Assembly: GCA_024636675.1 (NCBI GenBank)
Contig: JAGXGM010000088.1
Span: 1 to 64,000 of the forward strand
Source: Hydrogenophilales bacterium
GTDB lineage: Bacteria > Pseudomonadota > Gammaproteobacteria > Burkholderiales > Thiobacillaceae
Direction: 5' to 3'
Length of the DNA stretch: 64,000 nt
The notes under the pieces are model-generated. The model ran no database searches. It saw only the letters and a list, made by a program, of their open reading frames with translations, and was not told the origin of the DNA. A program made the translations under genes and the position numbers. The stretch's first letter is position 1, and every line of letters starts with the position of its first letter. Positions 55,523-64,000 of the stretch are shown piece after piece.

Positions 55523-57835
55523 ATGCTGCTTGCAACCGATCTGGACGGCACCTTTCTCGCCGGCGACCCCGAAACCCGTCTGCGCCTTTACCAGCTGATC
55601 GCTGACAATCCCGAGATCAAGCTTGCCTTCGTCACGGGGCGTGGGCTCGAGAACGTGATCCCGCTGCTCTCCGACCCGACCATCCCGGTGCCCGACTACA
55701 TCATCTGCGATGTCGGCGCAACGGTCGTCGAAGGTGTCACGCGGCAGCCGGTGCAACCACTGCAGGCGGCGATCGACGCCCTCTGGCCGGGCGAGCGGAC
55801 CGTCGTCGACGCTATGGCGCTGTTCGAGCAACTGGAGCGCCAGGATGTGCCCCAGCAACGGCGCTGTTCATATTTCTGCAGCACCGCCGACGTGCGTCAT
55901 TCGCTCGCCGGCATCGAAGAGGTCGCGGCCGGACTCGGCTGCGAGGTGCTCTATTCGGCCGATCTTTACCTCGACATCCTGCCGCGCGGCGTCAACAAGG
56001 GCAGCACGCTCAAGGCACTGGTCGAGCATCTGGGCATGCATCCTGACGAAGTGGTGGTCGCCGGCGACACGCTCAACGATCTGGCGATGTTCGAGCATGG
56101 CTTCATCGGGGTATGTGTCGGCGAATCCGAACCCGCCCTGCTCGAGGCCACCGCCAAGCGCGCCCGCGCCAAGCGTGCCCGCGTGCTGCATTCGCCCCAT
56201 ACCGGCTGCGGCGGCATCCTCAATGCGCTCGAGCATTTCAATTTCCTCGACCTCAAGGGCGTCGACGCCGAGCCCCGCGTGACGGAAGCCCCGGGCAAGT
56301 CCGATCTGGTGATGGTCTATCACCGCCTGCCCTACGAGGAGAGCGTCGAGGACGGCCAGCTCGTGCGCCGCCGCCCCGCCTCGCCGAACGGCATCATCCC
56401 GACCCTGCTCAGCTTTTTCGGCGATGGCAAGAAGGGCTCCTGGATTGCGTGGGCGATTCAGGACCCGAAAAAGGCTGCGAGCTTCGTGACCCACACCGAA
56501 GTCGACACCCAGAAATACCCCAGGCTGGTGGCCGCCCGCGTGCCGCTCACCAAGAACGACGTCGACATCTTCTACAAGCGGTTTTCCAAGGAGGCCTTCT
56601 GGCCCACCCTGCATACCTTCTGGGAGCGTGCCCGTTTCCGCGAGGAGGACTGGCTGGTGTTCCTCAAGGTGAACCGCCTCTTCGCCGAGCGCACCGCAGC
56701 GGAGGCCGCCGAGGGCGCGGTGGTGTGGCTGCACGACTACAACCTGTGGATGGTGCCGGCCTACCTGCGCGAGCTGCGTCCCGACGTGAAGATCGCCTTC
56801 TTCCATCACACTTACTTCCCTTCGGCCGACGTCTTCAATGTGTTGCCGTGGCGCCGCGACATCGTCGGCAGCCTCCTGCAGTGTGACTACATCGGCTTCC
56901 ACATCCCGCGTCAGGTCGAGAACTTCGTCGACGTCGCGCGCGGCGTCGCGCCGCTCAAGGTGCTCGAAACCCGCGCCTGCGCGCCGCGCTACCTTACCTA
57001 CGGCTGCGCCGTCGGGCTGGACGAGGTGACAACCGCGATCGAGGTGCATGGCCGACGCATCGGTCTGGGGGCGCACCCGGTCGGACTCGACGTCAGCCGC
57101 GTGCGCCTGATCCTCGACGACCCGAAGACGGCCAAGCGAATAACCGCGCTGCGCAACCAGTTCACCGGCACCCGGGTCATCCTGTCGGTCGAGCGGCTCG
57201 ACTACACCAAGGGCACGCTCGAGAAGCTGGTGGCCTTCGAGAAGCTGCTCGAGACCCATCCGGAACTGCATGGCACGATCTCGCTGATCAACGTGTGCGT
57301 GCCGGCCGCGAAGGAAATGACGATCTACCGCACCCTGCAGAACCAGATCGAACAGGCGGTCGGTCGCATCAACGGGCGTTTCTCCAGCGTCGGCTGGACC
57401 CCGCTGCAGTTTTTCTTCCGGGCCATTCCGTTCGAGGAACTGGTCGCCTATTACGCGGTGGCCGACGTGATGTGGATTACCCCGCTACGCGACGGGCTCA
57501 ACCTGGTCGCGAAGGAATTCGTCGCGGTCCAGGGCTCGACTAACGGTTCGGGGGTGCTGGTGCTTTCGGAATTCGCCGGGGCCGCTGCCGAACTGCATGG
57601 CGCGGTGCTCACCAACCCGCACGATCCGCACGACCTGGTCGAGAAGTGCGTCTACGCGCTGGAGATGAGCCCGGTCGAAGCCGAGGCTCGCCTGCGTGGG
57701 CTGTTCGATGTCGTCCAGCACAACGATGTCCATCGCTGGGGCCAGGATTTCCTCGACTCGGTCGAGGAAAGTTGCACCGCGCGAACTGCAACGCCCGGCG
57801 AAACAGCGCAGCCCTCACTCGCCCAGGCACGGTGA
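55523..57835 (+). CDS. bifunctional glucosylglycerol-phosphate phosphatase/synthase-like fusion
   Basis: N-terminal HAD/S6PP-like phosphatase (MLLATDLDGTFLAGD...VVVAGDTLNDLAMF) fused to a GT20 domain (FFHHTYFPSADVFNVLPWR, GFHIPRQVENFVDVARG, SVERLDYTKG). Confidence 0.78.
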   Translation: MLLATDLDGTFLAGDPETRLRLYQLIADNPEIKLAFVTGRGLENVIPLLSDPTIPVPDYIICDVGATVVEGVTRQPVQPLQAAIDALWPGERTVVDAMALFEQLERQDVPQQRRCSYFCSTADVRHSLAGIEEVAAGLGCEVLYSADLYLDILPRGVNKGSTLKALVEHLGMHPDEVVVAGDTLNDLAMFEHGFIGVCVGESEPALLEATAKRARAKRARVLHSPHTGCGGILNALEHFNFLDLKGVDAEPRVTEAPGKSDLVMVYHRLPYEESVEDGQLVRRRPASPNGIIPTLLSFFGDGKKGSWIAWAIQDPKKAASFVTHTEVDTQKYPRLVAARVPLTKNDVDIFYKRFSKEAFWPTLHTFWERARFREEDWLVFLKVNRLFAERTAAEAAEGAVVWLHDYNLWMVPAYLRELRPDVKIAFFHHTYFPSADVFNVLPWRRDIVGSLLQCDYIGFHIPRQVENFVDVARGVAPLKVLETRACAPRYLTYGCAVGLDEVTTAIEVHGRRIGLGAHPVGLDVSRVRLILDDPKTAKRITALRNQFTGTRVILSVERLDYTKGTLEKLVAFEKLLETHPELHGTISLINVCVPAAKEMTIYRTLQNQIEQAVGRINGRFSSVGWTPLQFFFRAIPFEELVAYYAVADVMWITPLRDGLNLVAKEFVAVQGSTNGSGVLVLSEFAGAAAELHGAVLTNPHDPHDLVEKCVYALEMSPVEAEARLRGLFDVVQHNDVHRWGQDFLDSVEESCTARTATPGETAQPSLAQAR

Positions 57836-57941
57836 CTGCACTGCGTCTGCCGCCGGATGGCGGGCGATCCGGCGAGCGAAGTTTCAAGAACAAACCGGCG
57901 GCCTGTAACAACATGGCGCGAACCGTCTTATCATCGGGCCG

Positions 57942-58379
57942 ATGATCAATCTTCAGGCTTCACACGACCGCGGCTGGATGTTCGTTTTCATCGCCTGGAT
58001 GGTTGCCAGCGTGTCGACGCTGGGCGCCCTGTTCCTCGGCGAGGTCATGGGATATACGCCCTGCGTGCTGTGCTGGTACCAGCGGATCTTCATGTTTCCG
58101 CTAGTGCTGATTCTGGCCGTGGGCCTGTTTCCGTTCGACCGCAAGGTCGTGCGCTACGCGTTGCCGCTGGCGCTGGCCGGCTGGCTGCTCGCGATGTTCC
58201 ATTGGGCCGTGGCCAGCGGCCTCATTCCGGAGCGCGCCACGCCATGCAGCCAGGGAGTGCCGTGCTCGGTTGAACTGATCAGCTGGTTCGGCTTCCTGAC
58301 CTTGCCGTTGCTTTCCATCCTGGCATTTTCCGTCATCATCGCGTTGCTGGTTCTGACGCACTTCAAGGCACCCAAATGA
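57942..58379 (+). CDS. disulfide bond formation protein DsbB (BdbC-like)
   Basis: FLGEVMGYTPCVLCWYQRIFMFPL (CVLC) plus second Cys pair PCSQGVPCS; four TM segments. Confidence 0.9.
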   Translation: MINLQASHDRGWMFVFIAWMVASVSTLGALFLGEVMGYTPCVLCWYQRIFMFPLVLILAVGLFPFDRKVVRYALPLALAGWLLAMFHWAVASGLIPERATPCSQGVPCSVELISWFGFLTLPLLSILAFSVIIALLVLTHFKAPK

Positions 58380-59026
58380 AAAAAATGCTGTTTATCTCTG
58401 CCGCCGTGATCCTGCTGCTGGCTTTTGTAGGCGCGGCCATTTTCTATGGCACGCAAAAAACCGAACAGGCCGGGCAGCTCGCCTATTCAAACAAATCCGC
58501 ACTGGTGCGCGAACACTCGCCCGTGCTCGGGAATGCCGACGCCCGGGTGGAGATTGTCGAGTTCATCGACCCGGCATGCGAGACCTGCCGGCACTTCTAT
58601 CCCTTGGTCAAGGACATGCTGGCCGCCCATCCGGACCGGATTCGCCTGGTGCTGCGCTACGCCCCGTTCCACCCGAATTCGGACTACGTGGTGGCGCTGG
58701 TCGAGGCGGCAGCGAAACAGGGCAAGTACTGGCAAACCCTGGAGGCCCTGCTGGCAGCCCAGGACGACTGGGTAGTGAATCACGCCGTGCAGCCGGAACG
58801 GGTCTGGCGACATGTCGAAGGGCTCGGCCTGGACCTGGCGAAACTACGCAGCGATATGGACGCGCCGGAAATTGCCAGCCTGATTGCCCAGGACATGGCG
58901 GATGTGAATACCCTGAACATCAACAAGACGCCGGAGTTTTTTGTCAACGGCAAGCCGCTGCCCAGCTTCGGCTACGAGCCTCTGAAGAAGCTGGTAGACG
59001 AGGCGTTGGCTAGCGAATATCGTTAA
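58376..59026 (+). CDS. DsbA-family thiol:disulfide oxidoreductase
   Basis: N-terminal TM; EFIDPACETCRHFYPLVKDML (CETC active site); NINKTPEFFVNGKPLPSFGYEPL; ATGA overlap with the DsbB-like gene. Confidence 0.88.
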   Translation: MKKMLFISAAVILLLAFVGAAIFYGTQKTEQAGQLAYSNKSALVREHSPVLGNADARVEIVEFIDPACETCRHFYPLVKDMLAAHPDRIRLVLRYAPFHPNSDYVVALVEAAAKQGKYWQTLEALLAAQDDWVVNHAVQPERVWRHVEGLGLDLAKLRSDMDAPEIASLIAQDMADVNTLNINKTPEFFVNGKPLPSFGYEPLKKLVDEALASEYR

Positions 59027-59263
59027 CCGGAATTCATCAACCGATACGGCGGCACAGGCGGCCCGCCCTGGGCAGGGTGCTGAGACCGCTTCAGCCCAAG
59101 CGGTCAATCGTGCCGCCAAGCGCCCTTCCCGGCGCCAGTTCTCCGCGTGACCTCAGACCGCGATAGTCACAGACCGGCCTGGGGAAGGCATAGCCCCGCG
59201 CCTTGACCCGGATGCGTTCGCGAACGGACGCGATGGCTCAAGAGGATACGCCCTTGATCAACG

Positions 59264-59740
59264 CTACGAACGCCTCGCCGCTGTTCCGGCAATTCGCCCG
59301 ATCATCGCGACAAATCCCGGGTCTTCCCCCACCAGCAAAGGCGGCAGCGCGCTGCGAAAATCTTCGCGCTGGCACCACTCGGTCATGTAGTCCTCCCACG
59401 ACTGCCACAGCCGGGCCTGCTGCCGGCTCATGTCGTCTTCGTACACCAGCACGTAGGCACGCTCGAACAAGCTGACCAGAATGGCGAACAGCGCTTGCTT
59501 GCGTTCCAGCTGGTCTTCGTTGAGCGTGCCCTTCACCACGGGCGACAGCAAATGCAGGTCGGCGTTATCGATCACCAGCCGCATGAAATCGGCGTATTCG
59601 TCGGCCAGCCGCAGAAAGATTTCCTCCTCGTCGCTCTGGCGCTCGCGCTGGCGGTCATAGACATACACGCCGATGGCGAGCGGCAATCCGACGATGGTGA
59701 CGATGTAACTGGCCGCTTCCAGCCATTCGAGTCCGCTCAT
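59264..59740 (-). CDS. hypothetical single-TM protein
   Basis: MSGLEWLEAASYIVTIVGLPLAIGVYVYDRQRERQSDEEEIFLRLADEYADFMRLVID; no specific family assigned. Confidence 0.7.
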   Translation of the reverse strand: MSGLEWLEAASYIVTIVGLPLAIGVYVYDRQRERQSDEEEIFLRLADEYADFMRLVIDNADLHLLSPVVKGTLNEDQLERKQALFAILVSLFERAYVLVYEDDMSRQQARLWQSWEDYMTEWCQREDFRSALPPLLVGEDPGFVAMIGRIAGTAARRS

Positions 59741-60205
59741 TCACGCCCCTCCCGCAAAACCGTTTTGCCGCCAGGCTTCGAACACGACTACGCTGACGGC
59801 ATTGGACAGATTCATGCTGCGCGAGCCGGGCAGCATCGGCAGGCGCAGGCGATGATCCGCGTCGAACTGGGCCAGAAGTTCTGTGGGCAGGCCACGCGAC
59901 TCGGGCCCGAACAGCAGCACGTCGTCGGACTGAAATGCGATGTCGGTATAGCGCGTGCTGCCCTTGGTGGTGAGCGCAAACCAGTTCCGGCCGGGCAACG
60001 CCGCACGCACCGACGCCCAGTCCTTGTGCACGGCCACGCAGGCCATGTCATGGTAATCCAGCCCGGCGCGCGCCACCTGCTTGTCGGAAAGGTCGAACCC
60101 CAGCGGCTCGACCAGATGCAAACGGCAGCCGGTATTGGCCGCCAGGCGGATGAGGTTGCCGGTATTGGGTGGAATCTCGGGCTGATATAAAACGATGTCA
60201 AACAT
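59741..60205 (-). CDS. trmL: tRNA (cytidine(34)-2'-O)-methyltransferase
   Basis: MFDIVLYQPEIPPNTGNLIRLAANTGCRLHLVEPLGF...LLFGPESRGLP...LRLPMLPGSRSMNLSNAVSVVVFEAWRQ. Confidence 0.94.
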   Translation of the reverse strand: MFDIVLYQPEIPPNTGNLIRLAANTGCRLHLVEPLGFDLSDKQVARAGLDYHDMACVAVHKDWASVRAALPGRNWFALTTKGSTRYTDIAFQSDDVLLFGPESRGLPTELLAQFDADHRLRLPMLPGSRSMNLSNAVSVVVFEAWRQNGFAGGA

Positions 60206-60250
60206 CCGGCTTGGCCTAAAATAAAAACATTCTTGGAATCCGCCTATTCT

Positions 60251-61546
60251 ATGGTCCCTTACCTCACCACCGCACTCACCGGCCCGCTGCTGGAGCTGGA
60301 AAAGCGCCTGCTCGACGCCCAGCCGATGATCGAACACTGGTTTCGCCAGCAATGGAAGGGACAATCGGCGCCGTTCTACACCTCGGTGGACATCCGCAAT
60401 GCGGGCTTCAAGCTGGCGCCGGTCGATACCAACCTGTTTCCCGGTGGTTTCAACAATCTCAATCCGGCTTTCATGTCGCTGTCGATCCACGCGGCGATGG
60501 GCGCGGTGGAAAAAATATGCCCCTACGCGCAGCGCCTGCTCTTGATTCCTGAGAGCCACACCCGCAACACCTTCTACCTGCAGAATGTCGCGGTGCTCGC
60601 GCACATCCTGCGCCAGACCGGGCTGATCGTGCGCATCGGCACGCTGATTCCCGAGATCACCGAGCCGACCACGCTGGAGCTGCCCGCCGGCGGACGCCTC
60701 ACCCTGGAGCCGCTGGTGCGCAACGGGAACCGCGTCGGGCTGGAGGGCTTCGACCCCTGCGCGGTGCTGCTCAACAACGACCTCTCGGCCGGGGTGCCGG
60801 ACATCCTCAAGGGCATCGAGCAGAACATCATGCCGCCGCTGCACGCCGGCTGGGCGACGCGCCGCAAGTCGCGCCACTTTGCCGCGTACCAGCATGTCGC
60901 CGACGAATTCGCCCAGCTGATCGGCATCGACCCCTGGCTGATCGATCCCTACTTCGACCAGTGCGGCAAGATCGACTTCCAGGCGCGCCAGGGCGAGGAC
61001 TGCCTGGCAGAAAAAGTCGGCGAAATGCTGAAAAAAATCCGCCTCAAGTACGACGAATACGGCATCGACCAGCCGCCCTTCGTCATCGTCAAGGCCGACG
61101 CCGGCACCTACGGCATGGGCATCATGACGGTGAAATCGCCGGACGACGTGCGCGAACTCAACCGCAAGCAACGCAACAAGATGGCGGTCGGCAAGGAAGG
61201 CGTCGAGGTCAGCGAGGTGCTGATCCAGGAAGGCGTCTACACGTTCGAGAGCATCAACGGCGCGGTGGCCGAGCCGGTGGTCTACATGCTCGAACACTTC
61301 GTCGTCGGCGGCTTTTACCGCGTGCACACCAGCCGCGGATCGGACGAAAACCTCAACAGCCCCGGCATGCACTTCGTACCGCTGGCGTTCGACGACACCT
61401 GCGTGATGCCCGACCCCAACGCCAACCCCGACGCCAGCCCCAACCGCTTCTATGCCTATGGCGTGATCGCGCGGCTGGCGATGCTGGCGGCCAGCATCGA
61501 ACTCGACGATACGCTCGACGAGATCGAAAACGCGGCTGCGGCATGA
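60251..61546 (+). CDS. gshA: glutamate--cysteine ligase (betaproteobacterial/acidithiobacillus-type GshA)
   Basis: SVDIRNAGFKLAPVDTNLFPGGFNNL...RLLLIPESHTRNTFYLQNVAVL...FVIVKADAGTYGMGIMTVKSP; ATGA overlap with gshB. Confidence 0.88.
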   Translation: MVPYLTTALTGPLLELEKRLLDAQPMIEHWFRQQWKGQSAPFYTSVDIRNAGFKLAPVDTNLFPGGFNNLNPAFMSLSIHAAMGAVEKICPYAQRLLLIPESHTRNTFYLQNVAVLAHILRQTGLIVRIGTLIPEITEPTTLELPAGGRLTLEPLVRNGNRVGLEGFDPCAVLLNNDLSAGVPDILKGIEQNIMPPLHAGWATRRKSRHFAAYQHVADEFAQLIGIDPWLIDPYFDQCGKIDFQARQGEDCLAEKVGEMLKKIRLKYDEYGIDQPPFVIVKADAGTYGMGIMTVKSPDDVRELNRKQRNKMAVGKEGVEVSEVLIQEGVYTFESINGAVAEPVVYMLEHFVVGGFYRVHTSRGSDENLNSPGMHFVPLAFDDTCVMPDPNANPDASPNRFYAYGVIARLAMLAASIELDDTLDEIENAAAA

Positions 61547-62496
61547 GGCTGCTGTTCGTCGTCGATCCGCTGGCGAGCCTCAAGCCCTACAAGGACAGCT
61601 CGGTGGCGATGATGCGCGCGGCGGTGGCGCGCGATCACGCCGTGTTCGCCACCGAAGCGCGCCGACTGCATGTCGTGGACGGCATCACCCGCGCTGCCTG
61701 TGATGCAGTTCATGTATGTGCAGACGACGACTGGATTCGCATCATCCGCACCGATACCCGCGCCTTGCGCGATTTCGATGCCGTAGTGATGCGCACCGAT
61801 CCGCCGGTGGATACCGACTACCTGCTCGCCACCCACCTGCTTGGCATCGCCGAAGCCAACGGCGCACGCGTCCTGAACCGCCCGGCGTGTCTGCGCGAAT
61901 TCAACGAGAAGCTGGCGATCCTCAGCTTTCCACAATTCGTCACGCCCACTCTGGTTGCTGCCGACGCGGCGGAGATTGTAAATTTCCTCGCCAACCATGG
62001 CGACATCATCGTCAAGCCGCTCACCGAAATGGGCGGCAGCGGCATCTTCCGCCTTCAGCTTGCCGACCCCAACCGCAACGCCATCCTGGAAACGCTGACC
62101 CATCGCGGCCGCCGCCCCATCATGGCGCAGCGCTACCTGCCCGCCATCAGCGAGGGCGACAAGCGCATCCTGCTGATCGACGGCGAGGTGGTGCCGTGGG
62201 CGCTGGCGCGCATTCCGCAGGCCGGCGAGACGCGCGGCAACCTCGCCGCCGGCGGCACCGCCCGCGCCCAGCCGCTGTCGGCGCGCGACCGCGAAATCGC
62301 CGAAGCCATCGCACCGTGGGCGCGAGATCACGGCATCTTCCTCACCGGTCTCGACGTCATCGGCGACTGCCTGACCGAAATCAATGTCACCAGCCCCACC
62401 GGGTTTCAGGAGATCACAACGCAGACCGGGTACGACGTGGCGGCGCAATTCATCGCCGCCGTCGAGCGCGGGGGTTCAACCGCGGTTCGCGCGTGA
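61543..62496 (+). CDS. gshB: glutathione synthetase
   Basis: MRLLFVVDPLASLKPYKDSSVAMMRAA...MRTDPPVDTDYLLATHLL...FLTGLDVIGDCLTEINVTSPTGFQEI. Confidence 0.94.
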   Translation: MRLLFVVDPLASLKPYKDSSVAMMRAAVARDHAVFATEARRLHVVDGITRAACDAVHVCADDDWIRIIRTDTRALRDFDAVVMRTDPPVDTDYLLATHLLGIAEANGARVLNRPACLREFNEKLAILSFPQFVTPTLVAADAAEIVNFLANHGDIIVKPLTEMGGSGIFRLQLADPNRNAILETLTHRGRRPIMAQRYLPAISEGDKRILLIDGEVVPWALARIPQAGETRGNLAAGGTARAQPLSARDREIAEAIAPWARDHGIFLTGLDVIGDCLTEINVTSPTGFQEITTQTGYDVAAQFIAAVERGGSTAVRA

Positions 62497-63491
62497 GATC
62501 GGCGCGATCCGGCTTCTGGCTGGTGTTGCTGTGGGCGCTTGCCGCCTGCAGTCCGCCGCCGCCGCACCAGCAGCAGGCCTACGTGTTCGGCACCCTGGTC
62601 GAGGTCAGCATCCACGGCGCGCCGGAGCCGCAGGCCAAACAGGCGGCCACTGCGGTGCTGGCGCGCTTCGACGAACTGCACCGCGCACTGCACGCCTGGC
62701 AGCCGAGCGAATTGTCGCGGCTCAACGCCGCATTGGCCCGGGGCGAGCGCGCCACGGTCACGCCCGAGCTTGCGGCGATGCTGCGCGATGCGCAGGGCTG
62801 GTCGAGCCAGACGAACGACCTGTTCAATCCGGCCATCGGCGGCCTGATCGCGCTGTGGGGCTTCCATGCCGACACGCCGCAGTCGCGGGTGCCTGAGGCC
62901 GCAGCGGTCGCCGGTTGGGTCGAGCAGCGGCCGCGCATGGCCGACCTGCATATCGAAAACCATACCGTCTGGAGCAGCAACCCGGCGGTGCAACTGGACC
63001 TCGGCGGTTATGCCAAGGGACGCGCGCTGGACGAGGCGACAGCCATCCTCAAAACGCACGGCATTGAAAACGCGCTGGTGAACATCGGCGGCAATGTGAT
63101 CGCGCTCGGCACGCATGGCGACCGCGCATGGCGCGTCGGCATCCAGCACCCGCGCCAGCCGGGCACGCTGGCGATACTGGATTTGCACAACGGCGAGGCG
63201 ATCGGCACTTCCGGAGACTACCAGCGCTACTTTGAAGCCGACAGGCGCCGCTATAGCCATTTGATCGACCCACGCAGCGGCTACCCGGCGCGTGGCATGC
63301 AGTCGGTGACAGTGCTGGTCGCTGGCAAACAGGCGGGAACGCGCTCGGATGCCCTGTCGAAACCGCTGTTCATCGATGGTGCCGCGCGGCTGGCCAATCA
63401 CGCGTCCCGCCTGGGCGTGGCCCACTATCTCGCGGTGGATGACGCCGGCAAAATTCATCACTCCCCGGCGATGAAGGCCCGGCTTCGCTAG
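62493..63491 (+). CDS. apbE: FAD:protein FMN transferase (ApbE)
   Basis: GTG start; lipoprotein-like signal WALAAC; LDLGGYAKGRALDEA; ALVNIGGNVIALG; SHLIDPRSGYPA. Confidence 0.92.
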   Translation: MRSARSGFWLVLLWALAACSPPPPHQQQAYVFGTLVEVSIHGAPEPQAKQAATAVLARFDELHRALHAWQPSELSRLNAALARGERATVTPELAAMLRDAQGWSSQTNDLFNPAIGGLIALWGFHADTPQSRVPEAAAVAGWVEQRPRMADLHIENHTVWSSNPAVQLDLGGYAKGRALDEATAILKTHGIENALVNIGGNVIALGTHGDRAWRVGIQHPRQPGTLAILDLHNGEAIGTSGDYQRYFEADRRRYSHLIDPRSGYPARGMQSVTVLVAGKQAGTRSDALSKPLFIDGAARLANHASRLGVAHYLAVDDAGKIHHSPAMKARLR

Positions 63492-63520
63492 AATGCTGTT
63501 TTTGGCCTGATGCTCACCCC

Positions 63521-63937
63521 ATGATCGGTATCCTCATCGTCGCCCACGGCTCGCTCGCCGACAGCCTGGTCGAGTGCGCCACCCACGTGCTGGGGCAGCG
63601 TCCGCGCGGTCTCGCCACACTGGATTTCATCGGCCACGCCGACCCCGACGAACGCCAGAAGGCCTTGCAGGCCCGGCTGGCCGAACTCGACGAAGGCGAC
63701 GGCATCCTGGTGCTGACCGACATGTACGGCGCCACCCCCAGCAATACCTTGTGCCGGCTGCTCGAACCAACGCACATCGAGGGCGTCTCCGGCGTCAACC
63801 TGCCGATGCTGCTGAAGGCGCTGAACTACCGCGACACGCTGGCGCTGCCGCAACTGGTCGAACGCATCGTCGAAGGCGGGCGCAACAGCATCAAGCATAT
63901 TTCCGAGACCATGTGCCATGCAGCAACGGGACGTTGA
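63521..63937 (+). CDS. PTS EIIA-Man-family component
   Basis: MIGILIVAHGSLADSLVECATHVLG...DGILVLTDMYGATPSNTL. Confidence 0.9.
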   Translation: MIGILIVAHGSLADSLVECATHVLGQRPRGLATLDFIGHADPDERQKALQARLAELDEGDGILVLTDMYGATPSNTLCRLLEPTHIEGVSGVNLPMLLKALNYRDTLALPQLVERIVEGGRNSIKHISETMCHAATGR

Positions 63938-64000
63938 AATCGTCAACAAGCTGGGACTGCACGCGCGCCCGTCGGCCAGGCTGACCCAACTGGCGTCCAG
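63918..64000 (+). CDS. ptsH: HPr phosphocarrier protein, 5' part only (runs off the window)
   Basis: MQQRDVEIVNKLGLHARPSARLTQLAS, containing the GLHARPS phospho-His motif. Confidence 0.9.
   Translation, partial: MQQRDVEIVNKLGLHARPSARLTQLAS

Noticed and set aside
55868-57271. 467-aa minus-strand ORF
   Set aside because: Antisense to the GgpPS-like gene; no domain recognised.
59741-61372. 543-aa minus-strand ORF appearing to fuse a novel N-terminus to TrmL
   Set aside because: Sequence upstream of 60205 is antisense to gshA; trmL starts cleanly at 60205 with MFDIVLYQPEIPPNTGN.

Overview
64 kb of high-GC bacterial chromosome, probably a betaproteobacterium with sulfur-oxidiser or Thiobacillus-like affinities (inferred from gene content and synteny only). 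About 58 protein-coding genes, one tRNA and one complete insertion sequence can be supported.

Main blocks:
(1) A transposase fragment at the left edge, then ogt and xerD.
(2) A GCS2-type ligase flanked by two aspartoacylase/succinylglutamate-desuccinylase-like genes, then a TauE/SafE permease, folB, plsY and tsaD.
(3) A large aryl-polyene/xanthomonadin-type gene cluster (about 8.9-29.2 kb) arranged as two converging operons. It includes a flavin-dependent-halogenase-like gene, a XanB2/FkbO-type chorismatase, KS/CLF, KR, dehydratases, AMP ligase, ACP, LolA-like, MMPL exporter and acyltransferases. An IS481-like element sits at the centre of a roughly 300 bp palindromic repeat between the two arms.
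(4) The rpsU-yqeY-dnaG-rpoD macromolecular synthesis operon, tRNA-Ile2(CAU) and slmA.
(5) moeB, ctpA, envC and gpmI, then an ArsR regulator with BigR/SqrR-like cysteine spacing next to an RND efflux operon, then rhodanese, grxC, trxC, secB and gpsA.
(6) A GGDEF/EAL plus MCP block bracketed by gpsA and a decayed second copy of the gpsA 3' end.
(7) A PA2778/PA2779-like pair, a fused glucosylglycerol-phosphate phosphatase/synthase, a DsbB/DsbA-like pair, trmL, gshA, gshB, apbE, a PTS EIIA and the start of HPr.

Most promising leads: the putatively halogenated aryl-polyene cluster, the candidate persulfide-responsive RND operon with an operator-like palindrome over its promoter, the IS in the palindromic repeat, and the gpsA-tail remnant. 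No searches were run; all family calls come from reading motifs and the supplied translations.
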